NCBI RefSeq assembly: GCF_900100795.1
Contig: NZ_FNCO01000002.1
Coordinates: 496,001 to 560,000 of the forward strand
Source: Pseudomonas abietaniphila
GTDB lineage: Bacteria; Pseudomonadota; Gammaproteobacteria; Pseudomonadales; Pseudomonadaceae
DNA length: 64,000 nucleotides
Direction of reading: 5' to 3'
Part shown: positions 8,734 through 17,352 of the stretch, piece by piece
Numbering within the stretch: the stretch's first letter is position 1
Layout: every line of letters starts with the position of its first letter
Notes under the pieces: model-generated
What the model saw: the letters and a program-made list of their open reading frames with translations, nothing else
Database searches by the model: none
What the model was told of the DNA's origin: nothing
Program-made: the position numbers and the translations under genes

Positions 8734-10953
8734 TTATGCGCGCAACAACCCGGCGTCGATCAGACGCTGCTGCTGGACGTCGTCAAATCCCATCTGCATC
8801 AGTACCTCGCGGCTGTGCTGGCCCAGCGCTGGCGGCGCGCGATCGAGCGCCAGTGGCAGGTCGGCGAAGTCCCAGAACGCACCGACCTGCTGCAGGTGCC
8901 CATAGATGGGATGTGGATAATGGGCGTGCAGGCCAGCGGCTGCGTTCAACGGGTCATCGAGGAAGGCATCCAGTTGCGCTTCACGCACGGCTTCGACCGC
9001 AATGCCGTGGCGCTTCAGTTGAGTGATCGCCTGGTTGCGCGTACGGGTCAGAAACCAGACACCGGGGTCGGCGCCCAACAACGTCAGCAAACGCTGAGCC
9101 TCGTCGTCTTCCAGTGCCGCCACTGCCAGCCAGGCGTTATCGCCACACAAATACAGGCGATGGGTCACGCTCACCCCGGCCTGCGCGCTGTCCAGCACCT
9201 CCACTGCGCGGATCGAACCGTCGTCCAGCGCCACGGCTTCGGCCATCGTCAACAGCGTCGCGCCCAACAGCGAAGAGGCGACCATCTGCCCTCTTCCTGT
9301 ACGGTTGCGGGCATACAGCCCCAGCAAAAGCGCGTACAGCGATGAAAGACCTGCGAAGAAATCGCCGACCCCGAAACGCAGCCACTGGGGCGGATTACCC
9401 TCGCCACCCTGAGCGGTTTCCCATCCGGCGGACGCTTGCATGAGTTGGTCGAAACCCGGCCAGTCCGCTCGAGGTCCCTGGGGGCCGTAGGCGCTGACGT
9501 GGCAGTAGAGGAGTGTCGGATTCAGCGCCTTGAGATGCTCGTAATCGATCTTGAGCTTGTGTGCGGCAGGCAGGCGCATGTTGTGATGAACCACATCGGC
9601 CCAGCGCACCAGCGCCTCGACCACCGGCTGGGTCGCTGGATCGCCGAGCTTCAATGCAACGCCGCGCTTGCCGCGCTGGGTGCCGCTGAACGTCCGCTCA
9701 AGGCGGCGCATGGCATCGCCGCTCGGGGGCTCGACCTTGATCACATCCGCGCCCAGATCGGCCAACAGCATGCAGGCGAACGGCCCGGCGAGATAGGCAC
9801 CCAGATCCAGCACTTTCAAGCCTTGCAGCGGCGGTAGATCACAAGGGGGTGTGTCGGCCACGGCGGGCGTCGGCGAACGAACTTCGATACTGGCGATATC
9901 TTCGCTGTGAAGCCGCAGCGGCCCGCGCAACCTCGCAGCCGGTTCAATCGAATAACAAGGTCCGGGTTGCAGAGTCTTGCCCAGCAGCGGATCGTCGACT
10001 TGCACGACGTAGCCGTTAGCCTTTGCCTGCTCGTCGAAATAAATGGCGCCAAAGGGTGCGGCGATCTGCGCCGCCACATCCGACTGCCATAGGTGCTCCA
10101 CCCATTCTTGAGCCGGGCGCGTGGCAAAAATGTTCCGGTTGGCGCCGAAGTTGGGCGCTACGTGACTCTCCGGGCAGGCTGCATTGAGTCTCGTCACTTC
10201 ATCGGGGCCCAACCGCTCAAGCGCCTGCGCCATCAGCGGCGCCTTGTCCGGCGAGTAATGCACATGCAGCCAGCGCCCATCACTGCAGCGATGCAACGGA
10301 ATGGGAATGTGCTTGTCCAGTCCCTTGGCAAAAACCGGCGTTGGGCTCTCGGCTCTGGACCAGTGCATGCTCATGGGAACCAGAGCCGCCTGCGCAAGGC
10401 TGGTATGAGCGGCACCGCCACGGCCATCCCGGTCCCGCGCAATCAGCCGCGCCATGACGCCGACCACGCATAACCAGCAGGCGATCCAATTCGCATAGGG
10501 CATGCGCACGAACACTGGGCCGGTGCGATGCCCCGGCTGCTCATCAAGCAAGCCCAGACGCGCCAGCACCAATGTCTCCCTCGGCACCGCCTCGGCCAGT
10601 GCATGACGCTGTGGCCAGCCGCCAATCGCCGAGACAACCAGCGACGGAAACAGCCGCCTCAACGAGTCATCATCAACCCCGTTTGCGCTCGCCTGCGCGG
10701 GGGTGAGTTCGTGAATGAACACATCTGCGCCGCTCAACAACGTCAACAACTCTTCGAACGACGAAAGCGATACCGTGCGCTTGCCACGGTCGAGCACGGA
10801 AAACAGAGCGCCCTTACGCCTGAACGGTCGCGCGGCCAGTTCGACCTTGATCACCTCGGCACCCGCTTCGCTGAGTTGCAGCCCCGCCGCCGAACCGGCG
10901 ATGCCCTCGCAAAACTCGATCACGCGTAACGAATCCAGCACTCCATTTTTCAT
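8734..10953 (-). CDS. Dual-domain class III CoA-transferase (CaiB/BaiF family)
   Basis: A 739-residue tandem fusion of two CaiB/BaiF domains that should move CoA between carboxylates. The first domain opens at RVIEFCEGIAGS and the second at LKVLDLGAYLAGPFACMLL (about residue 380). In family III enzymes a catalytic aspartate sits before a G-x-x-(A/S) helix. It is present in the second domain (D531 in FGVGDFFAGLSSLY) but missing at the matching place in the first (MPYANWIACWL). So only the C-terminal half looks active and the N-terminal half is probably structural, as in DddD. It is the first gene of the minus-strand operon and probably activates the entering carboxylic acid. Confidence 0.88.
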   Translation of the reverse strand: MKNGVLDSLRVIEFCEGIAGSAAGLQLSEAGAEVIKVELAARPFRRKGALFSVLDRGKRTVSLSSFEELLTLLSGADVFIHELTPAQASANGVDDDSLRRLFPSLVVSAIGGWPQRHALAEAVPRETLVLARLGLLDEQPGHRTGPVFVRMPYANWIACWLCVVGVMARLIARDRDGRGGAAHTSLAQAALVPMSMHWSRAESPTPVFAKGLDKHIPIPLHRCSDGRWLHVHYSPDKAPLMAQALERLGPDEVTRLNAACPESHVAPNFGANRNIFATRPAQEWVEHLWQSDVAAQIAAPFGAIYFDEQAKANGYVVQVDDPLLGKTLQPGPCYSIEPAARLRGPLRLHSEDIASIEVRSPTPAVADTPPCDLPPLQGLKVLDLGAYLAGPFACMLLADLGADVIKVEPPSGDAMRRLERTFSGTQRGKRGVALKLGDPATQPVVEALVRWADVVHHNMRLPAAHKLKIDYEHLKALNPTLLYCHVSAYGPQGPRADWPGFDQLMQASAGWETAQGGEGNPPQWLRFGVGDFFAGLSSLYALLLGLYARNRTGRGQMVASSLLGATLLTMAEAVALDDGSIRAVEVLDSAQAGVSVTHRLYLCGDNAWLAVAALEDDEAQRLLTLLGADPGVWFLTRTRNQAITQLKRHGIAVEAVREAQLDAFLDDPLNAAAGLHAHYPHPIYGHLQQVGAFWDFADLPLALDRAPPALGQHSREVLMQMGFDDVQQQRLIDAGLLRA

Positions 10954-11211
10954 CTTTTCCTACCCGAACTTTGATTCCGCTGCGAGGCCCGTCTCCGCCT
11001 CGGAGTGGCGAGCGCCTCAATGGAATTCAGGAATAGCACAATTCCACAACAGGAATAGCGTTCTCAATAGGAAATAAACGACATGAATATGCCCGGTATA
11101 GGAAAGGTATGTACACGAAGGGAAGCCTGAATCATGCCGGGAGCACTCGTTCAAAGGGCGTTCCGAAGACGTGATGCATAGATTGACAGGGGACATTCAA
11201 TGAGACAGCGA

Positions 11212-11907
11212 TCAACTCTGTCGGGCCAGCCCTTCCAGCGTAAATCGCGCCTGAGCAAGCACGATGCCTCTAATCATTTCCATTTCCTTGTGATTGACTT
11301 CTTTCCAGTTCAGCGCTGACAAAAGCCGTGATTTGTGAGCACGAAACGCTAACCCTTGAGTGAACAACGCCATGGAATGAAGGATCGTGCGATCGTCTCC
11401 AACTTCGAATCCAGACAGACGAGCAATTAGAAGCCGCATGACGGAATCGATGCGGGCTTTGAATTTCCGCTCAAAAATCACGGTGGCGCTTGGAGGACAC
11501 GAACCCGCCTGCTGACGATCGAAAAAAACGCGCCACGCCCCCATCTGTGTAGTGTCTTTGGTTGTCGAGAGCACAGCTCCCAGAATCCCGATAGCGCCCT
11601 CGATCAACATCTGATCGCTCGAGGTACCGTCGCCAACCGCACGTTCGGCGGCGTCAACTGCCGCGCCCATCTTCTGCCAGAGCAGCGTAATCAGATGCTC
11701 GACGCACTGGAGATACACGCCTTCCTTGCTATCGAAGTAGTACTGAATGGAAGGCGGGTTGACCCCGGCAGCCTTGGCGATGTCACGGGTGGAGGCTCTC
11801 TCGTACCCACATTCTCCGAACACTGCGACGGCGGCCAGAAGAATGGCAGCACGGGTCTCTTCACCACGCTGATAGCCCCCCTCGCTTGCCGGTCTGTGTC
11901 TTGCCAT
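11212..11907 (-). CDS. TetR-family regulator with CerR-like C-terminal domain
   Basis: A 231-residue TetR-type repressor. The helix-turn-helix is AILLAAVAVFGECGYERAST followed by AAGVNPPSIQYYFDSKEGVY. The C-terminal part resembles the CerR/DUF1956 ligand domain in its pattern of aliphatic helices. It lies upstream of and in the same direction as the CoA-transferase operon, 258 bases away. In that gap I see AT-rich sequence with no gene and no obvious palindrome. It may control the operon, though the TetR at 4158 competes for that role. Confidence 0.85.
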   Translation of the reverse strand: MARHRPASEGGYQRGEETRAAILLAAVAVFGECGYERASTRDIAKAAGVNPPSIQYYFDSKEGVYLQCVEHLITLLWQKMGAAVDAAERAVGDGTSSDQMLIEGAIGILGAVLSTTKDTTQMGAWRVFFDRQQAGSCPPSATVIFERKFKARIDSVMRLLIARLSGFEVGDDRTILHSMALFTQGLAFRAHKSRLLSALNWKEVNHKEMEMIRGIVLAQARFTLEGLARQS

Positions 11908-12025
11908 TTACAGCTCCAATCAAAATCCGTATGAGTATGCCAGTCTGGCAAATACACGCTGGCAGAATCTATAGATAATTCGCAGCTGTACAGCCGCTCA
12001 CTCTTCGCGTTAGGGCTATTCGATA

Positions 12026-12472
12026 ATGATCATTCGTTGCATAGCGATCCCGCCATACGATGACCCTCAATTGCCGCTGCGCAGAGGCCGCAGTAGTGCC
12101 CCCTCTGATTCATTTTACCCCGCACCTAGTAAAACCCTGATGCTGTTTGACGGTGTCTGCAAGCTTTGTAACGGCGGCGCTAAATTTTTGATCCGATATG
12201 ACCGCTACCATCGCGTCCGACTGGCAACTGTACAGTCGCCTGAAGGTCAAGCGTTGTTCTCTTGAGCAGGTTTAGGGGTGGATACATTTGACACGATGGC
12301 GGTCATTCGCGACCACCACGAAGGTAATGAGGCGGATCGAGTATCTACCCTAAATGCATACACTTCTGTCTTATTTTTGCCGCTGCAGGCCAGCAGCTTC
12401 AGGTCGGTAGGTGCCTCTGGGCCAATTCCACGAAGCGGGTTTCGTAGGGCGTGGACCGTTTCGCAAAGTTAA
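12026..12472 (+). pseudogene. DCC-family thiol-disulfide oxidoreductase-like gene, broken
   Basis: Residues LMLFDGVCKLCNGGAKFL carry the D-G-x-C-x-x-C signature of the DCC (DUF393) family, and a segment RLATVQSPEGQALFS follows. An in-frame TGA at 12263-12265 then stops translation. The same frame resumes with AGLGVDTFDTMAVI, which matches the next conserved segment of the family, so the stop interrupts a real gene. Further on the similarity fades (possible second lesion after about 12320). The likely start is the ATG at 12140 or upstream. An intact but different DCC gene lies at 36792. Confidence 0.6.
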
Positions 12473-12581
12473 CCAAGGGTGAAGGCATGTTGGTCTAGCC
12501 AAGTTTCTTCAACCGGCAGATATCGGCCAGAAGCGGCCGTTCACAATCGGCACCCTCCGTACCAAAGCTATCAGCCGTCGA

Positions 12582-13121
12582 TCAATCTCGTGGAGTTCGA
12601 CCCGCCGAATATCCAATGCTCGTGAGAAACATGTTGGTATCCCGGTTAGAGCGCAGACGAACAACGCGGCATGCTGATGGTGCAGTCGCCACGAGTTGCT
12701 GCATCTTCACCCGAGCTGTTTTATTCGTCCGCCACATGAATCTAAAAAACTCTGGCAGGTTCGCCAGCAGTTCGGGGCAGTTCTCCGGTAGATCAGGCCG
12801 AGATCGACCGCGCTGGATCAGCGTCCTCAGCAGCACGCGCCAGAATCGAAGCGTCGCTGAACGATCAATCCATATCAACAGATCTGCACGGGCCATTCGA
12901 TTCTCCCAAGTGACTGAATGGCCACCTTCGAATATCCAACGATCACGGGCCTCGACCTCGTAACAAAGGTGTGTTTTCTCGTCCCGGCTTCGTTCAATCC
13001 ACCCTGGCTGCCAGTGGATAGTGTCTATATGAACGACTGGCAAGCCCGTGCGTAGGCCAAGGTTACGCGCCAAAGTGCTTTTGCCCGACCCAGGCTGACC
13101 AATAATCATCACGCGCTGCAT
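12582..13121 (-). CDS. P-loop NTPase, adenylate kinase-like (topology-modulation protein FlaR type)
   Basis: A 179-residue small kinase-like protein. The Walker A motif GQPGSGKST is at residues 8-16 and HIDTIHWQPGW follows as in the FlaR/'DNA topology modulation' group. A lid-like segment with several arginines is near residue 120, and the C-terminus carries the family's RLRSNRD-type motif. The true biochemical role of this group is not established. It sits next to the 3' remnant of the AbrB-type gene and probably followed it before the insertion of the DMSP element. Confidence 0.75.
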   Translation of the reverse strand: MQRVMIIGQPGSGKSTLARNLGLRTGLPVVHIDTIHWQPGWIERSRDEKTHLCYEVEARDRWIFEGGHSVTWENRMARADLLIWIDRSATLRFWRVLLRTLIQRGRSRPDLPENCPELLANLPEFFRFMWRTNKTARVKMQQLVATAPSACRVVRLRSNRDTNMFLTSIGYSAGRTPRD

Positions 13122-13248
13122 CGAAGCTCCTTCTCGCTATGCGCGCCGTTTTTTGGGGTGACGATTTTACGTCAACTTCCAACTCCGTCAACACGCGGCC
13201 AGCCAAGCCCTGGTAGTCGCGACCGTCCCCTTTGGGTCGACAGCTGTC

Positions 13249-13307
13249 TCAGGGTTGGTCATCCGCATCACGAATCGGTCTGAGCACTATCACCCCGTTA
13301 ATCAGTT
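13249..13307 (-). pseudogene. 3' fragment of an AbrB/MazE-type small gene, split by the DMSP element
   Basis: On the minus strand this segment reads LINGVIVLRPIRDADDQP then TGA, the C-terminal beta-hairpin and tail of a swapped-hairpin AbrB-like protein. Its 5' partner is at 24376-24510, 11 kb away, on the same strand. Joining the two at the shared CAGTT (13303-13307 and 24376-24380) restores an uninterrupted frame of 62 codons with SIEL-INGVIVLRP across the join. Confidence 0.75.
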
Positions 13308-13423
13308 GCGAAATTGCACTCCACTTGACCACCTGATTGCATCGGTACTGACCACTCGTTTGCATTGCACGTGACCAGGCGATTGCATTCGATCAGACCA
13401 CCGATTGCATCGGCTTTGACCAG
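13308..13423. repeat. Left multiple terminal repeats, IS21-like end
   Basis: Five imperfect units of the form ATTGCAT-N5/6-TGACCA spaced about 23-25 bases apart, all in the same orientation. They are the mirror image of the block at 24281-24375. Confidence 0.75.
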
Positions 13424-13488
13424 CACGCTTAGTAAACATGATCGGTAGAGAGCTGCCCATTGCTGCCGCTGGCGAAAGGTAGTCATCG

Positions 13489-13672
13489 GCCGATTCTGTT
13501 GAAAAAGTCGGCCATGGTTTCCGCAGTTGAAAAGTACGCGTCCGAGATTGAAATCTTTACTTTTAGCAGAGGTTTCCAGAAGCAGATTTCACGTAGCAGC
13601 GTGTAAAAAAGGCGTTTTCACCGGTCAATGATCAGGCAGCTTTGGATGACCGATTTTTTCAACAGAATCGGC
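13489..13672 (-). repeat. MITE copy 1 (184 bp)
   Basis: Bounded by inverted repeats GCCGATTCTGTTGAAAAA and TTTTTTCAACAGAATCGGC. It has no reading frame. Its internal AGTACGCGTCCGAGATTGAA is the reverse complement of a segment shared by the copies at 24066 and 24584, so this copy lies in the opposite direction to those two. Confidence 0.8.
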
Positions 13673-13728
13673 CAAAAGCTGCCTGTCACGAAATGTAGAA
13701 GTCGACCCATAGCGGCAGGTTAGAGTGT

Positions 13729-13866
13729 CTACGAAATTAGGGGCGATTCACCCACTCTCCTTCCACTCTGAGCCAGGACTGGATCTTGATGAGTGAGAGC
13801 CGCTCCAATAAGTACTCCTGCAAAAGCAGCGGAGACCAGCCCGAACAAAAGGGCCAGTCGATCCAC
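13729..13866 (-). CDS. Possible small single-TM membrane protein downstream of dddT
   Basis: A 45-codon frame from a GTG at 13866 with AGAGG nine bases upstream. It reads VVDRLALLFGLVSAAFAGV and then LIGAALTHQDP, one plausible membrane helix followed by a short polar tail, and stops with TAG at 13729-13731. It starts 31 bases after the dddT stop on the same strand. The remaining bases between the MITE and this frame hold nothing recognisable. It could be a chance frame; I know of no matching family. Confidence 0.3.
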   Translation of the reverse strand: MDRLALLFGLVSAAFAGVLIGAALTHQDPVLAQSGRRVGESPLIS

Positions 13867-13897
13867 AACACCTAGCCTCTGACCGTGCCAGTTTTAA

Positions 13898-15529
13898 TCA
13901 CTCGCGCAATGGGACAGGCATCGGCTCCAGCATGACTGGCCTTGCCGCATCTTCTGCTAGCTTCGCAACCGGATGCTGCGAAACAGCAAACACCACTTCT
14001 CCATGCTCCAACTGATCACCAAAATCCGTTTTGATCATGCGTATCAGTGACCAGGCAAGCACTCCAAGCACCGGAATCAAAGGAAGCGCCACAACGATGG
14101 TAGAAGTTTGCACAGCCTTGAGTCCCCCAACCTTAATCAGGCCAATGCCAATCACAGCCAGAAGCAGCGCCCATACAATCCTCAACCAACGTTGCGGTTC
14201 TTCATAGCCGCTAAGTTCGTAAGAAGTAACAGACGCCAGGACGTAAGCTGCCGAATCCAACGTAGTCGCGAGAAACACGAAACACAGCAACACGAACCCA
14301 GCGATGACAACGCTGGACATCGGCATGGTTTTTAGAATGGCAAGGACGGCTGCGGGGATACCTTGCTGGGTCAGGATCGCACTGATATCCAGCACGCCCG
14401 ACAATTGCAGGTTCAATGAGTAGCCACCCCAGACGGCAAAGAATACCCAACAACCCAAACTGCCCCAGACCAACTCAGCAATGATCAACTCCTTGATGGT
14501 GCGGCCGCGTGAAATCCGCGCCACGAACAAGCCCATCATCGGTGCGTAGGCTATCCACCAGGCCCAGTAGAAGATGGTCCAGTCTTGTGGGAACGAGCCT
14601 TTGGCAATGGGATCAGTCCAGAGGCTCATGTGGACGAAGTTGTTGATCATCAATCCGAGGCTATTGGCCCAACCGTTGAGCAGTATCAGCGTCGGGCCAA
14701 TGACCGCGACGAACGCCAGCAACAGCAGAGCCAGATAGACGTTGATATCGCTGAGTAATTTGATGCCCTTGCTCAGGCCAAACCAGACACTCATACCGAA
14801 CATCAGGGTCCAGAGGGCCAGTATGACCATGTCAAATGTGAAGGATGGTTGAACGCCAAAAACATCACTTGCAAGGGTCGACACCAGTGGCACTGCCAGA
14901 CCAAGGGAGGTCCCCACGCCACCGACAATGCCGAACACTACCACGGTATCCAATAACACCCCTAACCAGCCATTTGCCTTGTCCCCCAGGACACCACGCG
15001 CGGCAACCGACAGGCGCACCCCAGGTTGCCGACGCACATACATGGAGTAGGCAATGGGCAACGCTGGTAGACAGTAAAACGCCCACGGCGTCAGGCCCCA
15101 ATGGAACTGTCCGTAGGTCAGCGCCCATTCGGCTGCCTCACGGCTATGGGCCGCAACATTCATGGGGGGGCTATTGAAATAGTAGATCGGCTCGACCCAG
15201 GCCCAGTTGACGATGGCAATACCAATGCCGCCGCAGAAAATCATTGCCACCCAACTGAAGTAGGAAAACTCGGGAGCATCCCCCTCCCGGCCAAGACGGA
15301 TGTTTCCGTAACGTCCGAAGGCGAGCCACAGCAGGAATGTAACAACCGCCAACCCCGACGTCAGGTATAGCCAGCCGAAACTCCCGGTGGAGAAGGCGAA
15401 CATCTGGTTGATGATCGCTTCGCCCGACTTGGGGAAAGCAAGTAGGGGGATGGTGATGCCCAGTATTACAATCAGTGAGGGCCAGAACACTCGTCCATCG
15501 AGCGCAGCCCCAGTACGGACCTTATTCAT
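13898..15529 (-). CDS. dddT: BCCT-family transporter, probable DMSP importer DddT
   Basis: A 543-residue secondary transporter of the betaine-choline-carnitine family with about 12 hydrophobic segments. The unwound TM region GGIGIAIVNWAWVEP and the tryptophan-rich segment FYWAWWIAYAP with ARISRGRT are typical of BCCT proteins; these aromatics form the quaternary-amine or sulfonium cage. The family imports glycine betaine, choline, carnitine or DMSP. The substrate call rests on its neighbours (dddC, dddB, dddD). It is last in the minus-strand ddd row, separated from dddC by 278 bases in which I see no gene, so it may have its own promoter. Confidence 0.85.
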   Translation of the reverse strand: MNKVRTGAALDGRVFWPSLIVILGITIPLLAFPKSGEAIINQMFAFSTGSFGWLYLTSGLAVVTFLLWLAFGRYGNIRLGREGDAPEFSYFSWVAMIFCGGIGIAIVNWAWVEPIYYFNSPPMNVAAHSREAAEWALTYGQFHWGLTPWAFYCLPALPIAYSMYVRRQPGVRLSVAARGVLGDKANGWLGVLLDTVVVFGIVGGVGTSLGLAVPLVSTLASDVFGVQPSFTFDMVILALWTLMFGMSVWFGLSKGIKLLSDINVYLALLLLAFVAVIGPTLILLNGWANSLGLMINNFVHMSLWTDPIAKGSFPQDWTIFYWAWWIAYAPMMGLFVARISRGRTIKELIIAELVWGSLGCWVFFAVWGGYSLNLQLSGVLDISAILTQQGIPAAVLAILKTMPMSSVVIAGFVLLCFVFLATTLDSAAYVLASVTSYELSGYEEPQRWLRIVWALLLAVIGIGLIKVGGLKAVQTSTIVVALPLIPVLGVLAWSLIRMIKTDFGDQLEHGEVVFAVSQHPVAKLAEDAARPVMLEPMPVPLRE

Positions 15530-15807
15530 TTTTCAAGACTCCTCAGAAGCGCATACCTTCCACGAAAATAGAAAGCCTGGAAGCCGGATCAACTCCGGAA
15601 ATAGTCCAAAGGGTCGATCGGTCATCCGCTTGACAGGAGGTGTTGGGAAGAGCAGCAGAGCGAGAACTTCTTGTGTTTTTTGTTCATTATCGTCTCTCGG
15701 TTATTTGGATTACCGCAGCGAATTAACGCCGCACAGGTAACGCTGAATGAGGCGAGTTTCAGCGACCAGACGGCAGCCAGGCAGCGCCGGCCGGTCGCCG
15801 CGACCTG

Positions 15808-17304
15808 TCATTTCATGGTTGGCATAGAGAACTCGACGCCCTCGCGCACACCCGAAGATGGCCAGCGCTGCGTCACGGTTTTGCGACGGGTGTAGAAGCG
15901 CACGGCATCTGGTCCGTAGGCATGCAGGTCCCCAAACAGTGAACGCTTCCAGCCACCGAAACTGTGATAGGCCACCGGTACCGGTAACGGTACGTTGATA
16001 CCGACCATGCCAACCTTGATGTTGTCGGAGAAGTACCGGGCAGCCTCACCATCGCGGGTGAAAATACAGGTGCCATTGCCGTACTCATGGTTGTCGATCA
16101 GCGCCATCGCGTCTTTCATGCTGGCGACGCGCACCACCTGCAGTACCGGGCCGAAGATTTCTTCCTTGTAGCTGACCATCTCCGGGGTTACACGATCGAT
16201 TAGGGTGCCGCCGACGAAGAAGCCGCCCTCATAGCCTGGAACACAGGACTCGCGGCCATCGACCACGACAGTAGCGCCCTGCTCTTCTGCGCTGTTGATA
16301 TAGCCGATCACCTTCTGCTGATGCTGGCGCGTAATCACCGGGCCGAAATCGTTCTTGCTGTCGGTATGCGCACCGACTTTCAGGCTTTGCATGGCCACCT
16401 GCATTTTCTCGACCAATGCATCCGCAGCGGCATCGCCCACCGCAACAGCTACCGACAGGGCCATGCAGCGTTCACCAGAAGAGCCAAAGGCTGCACCGAG
16501 AAGCTGATTGACAGCATTGTCGATGTCGGCGTCCGGCATCACGATAGCGTGGTTTTTTGCCCCGCCCAGCGCCTGACAGCGCTTACCGTGGGCAGTAGCT
16601 GTGGAGTAGATGTATTCGGCAACTGGTGTCGAGCCAACGAAACTTACCGCCTGAACGCGGGGGTCGCGAAGGAGGATGTCTACTGCTTCCTTATCACCGT
16701 TGACAACGTTCAGTACGCCTTTGGGCAGGCCGGCTTCATGGAGCAATTGGGCAATGTACAGGGTGGAACTTGGATCACGTTCCGACGGTTTGAGGATGAA
16801 GCAGTTCCCGCTAGCGATCGCCATAGGGAACATCCACAGCGGCACCATGACCGGGAAGTTAAACGGTGTAATCCCCGCGACCACTCCCAGCGGTTGGAAT
16901 TCGCTCCAGGAGTCGATGTTAGGCCCGACATTCTTGCTGTGCTCGCCCTTGAGCAACTCAGCGATACCGCAGGCGTATTCGACATTCTCGATGCCGCGTT
17001 GTAGCTCGCCGGCAGCATCGTGCGAGATTTTCCCATGCTCTTCGCCAACCAATCGGCAAATGGTTTCGGCGTTCTGTTCCAGAAGTTCCTTGAAGCGAAA
17101 CATCACTCGCGCACGCTTCATTGGCGGCGTGTCACGCCACGCGGGGAATGCCGCTTCTGCAGCCGCGATAGCACGCTCTACGGTCTGCGCAGACGCCAGT
17201 GCAACCTGGTGAGAAACTTCGCCGGTTGCGGGGTTGAAAACGTCCTGGGTGCGTTTGGCGTCGGTGATGGTGTCGCCGTTGATCAGGTGGCCTACGGTGG
17301 TCAT
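15808..17304 (-). CDS. dddC: CoA-acylating (methyl)malonate-semialdehyde dehydrogenase, DddC
   Basis: A 498-residue aldehyde dehydrogenase of the MmsA branch, which oxidises malonate semialdehyde with CoA and NAD to acetyl-CoA and CO2. Supporting segments are GITPFNFPVMVPLWM (substrate channel), FVGSTPVAEYIY (nucleotide region) and SSGERCMALSVAV with the catalytic Cys. The MmsA-type Cys context (ERCMA) and the IDSWSEFQPLGVV segment separate it from betaine-aldehyde dehydrogenases. In DddD pathways this enzyme completes conversion of the three-carbon residue of DMSP to acetyl-CoA. It follows dddB by about 48 bases in the same direction. Confidence 0.9.
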   Translation of the reverse strand: MTTVGHLINGDTITDAKRTQDVFNPATGEVSHQVALASAQTVERAIAAAEAAFPAWRDTPPMKRARVMFRFKELLEQNAETICRLVGEEHGKISHDAAGELQRGIENVEYACGIAELLKGEHSKNVGPNIDSWSEFQPLGVVAGITPFNFPVMVPLWMFPMAIASGNCFILKPSERDPSSTLYIAQLLHEAGLPKGVLNVVNGDKEAVDILLRDPRVQAVSFVGSTPVAEYIYSTATAHGKRCQALGGAKNHAIVMPDADIDNAVNQLLGAAFGSSGERCMALSVAVAVGDAAADALVEKMQVAMQSLKVGAHTDSKNDFGPVITRQHQQKVIGYINSAEEQGATVVVDGRESCVPGYEGGFFVGGTLIDRVTPEMVSYKEEIFGPVLQVVRVASMKDAMALIDNHEYGNGTCIFTRDGEAARYFSDNIKVGMVGINVPLPVPVAYHSFGGWKRSLFGDLHAYGPDAVRFYTRRKTVTQRWPSSGVREGVEFSMPTMK

Positions 17305-17352
17305 GAAAACACTCCTCGTACAGTCAAGACAGGTTCGAAAAAAGGTGCGGGA

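Noticed and set aside
13300..13430. CRISPR-like spaced repeats
   Set aside because: The units are imperfect, 20-25 bases apart with no spacers of fixed length, and their inverted partner at 24281 identifies them as IS21-like terminal repeats.
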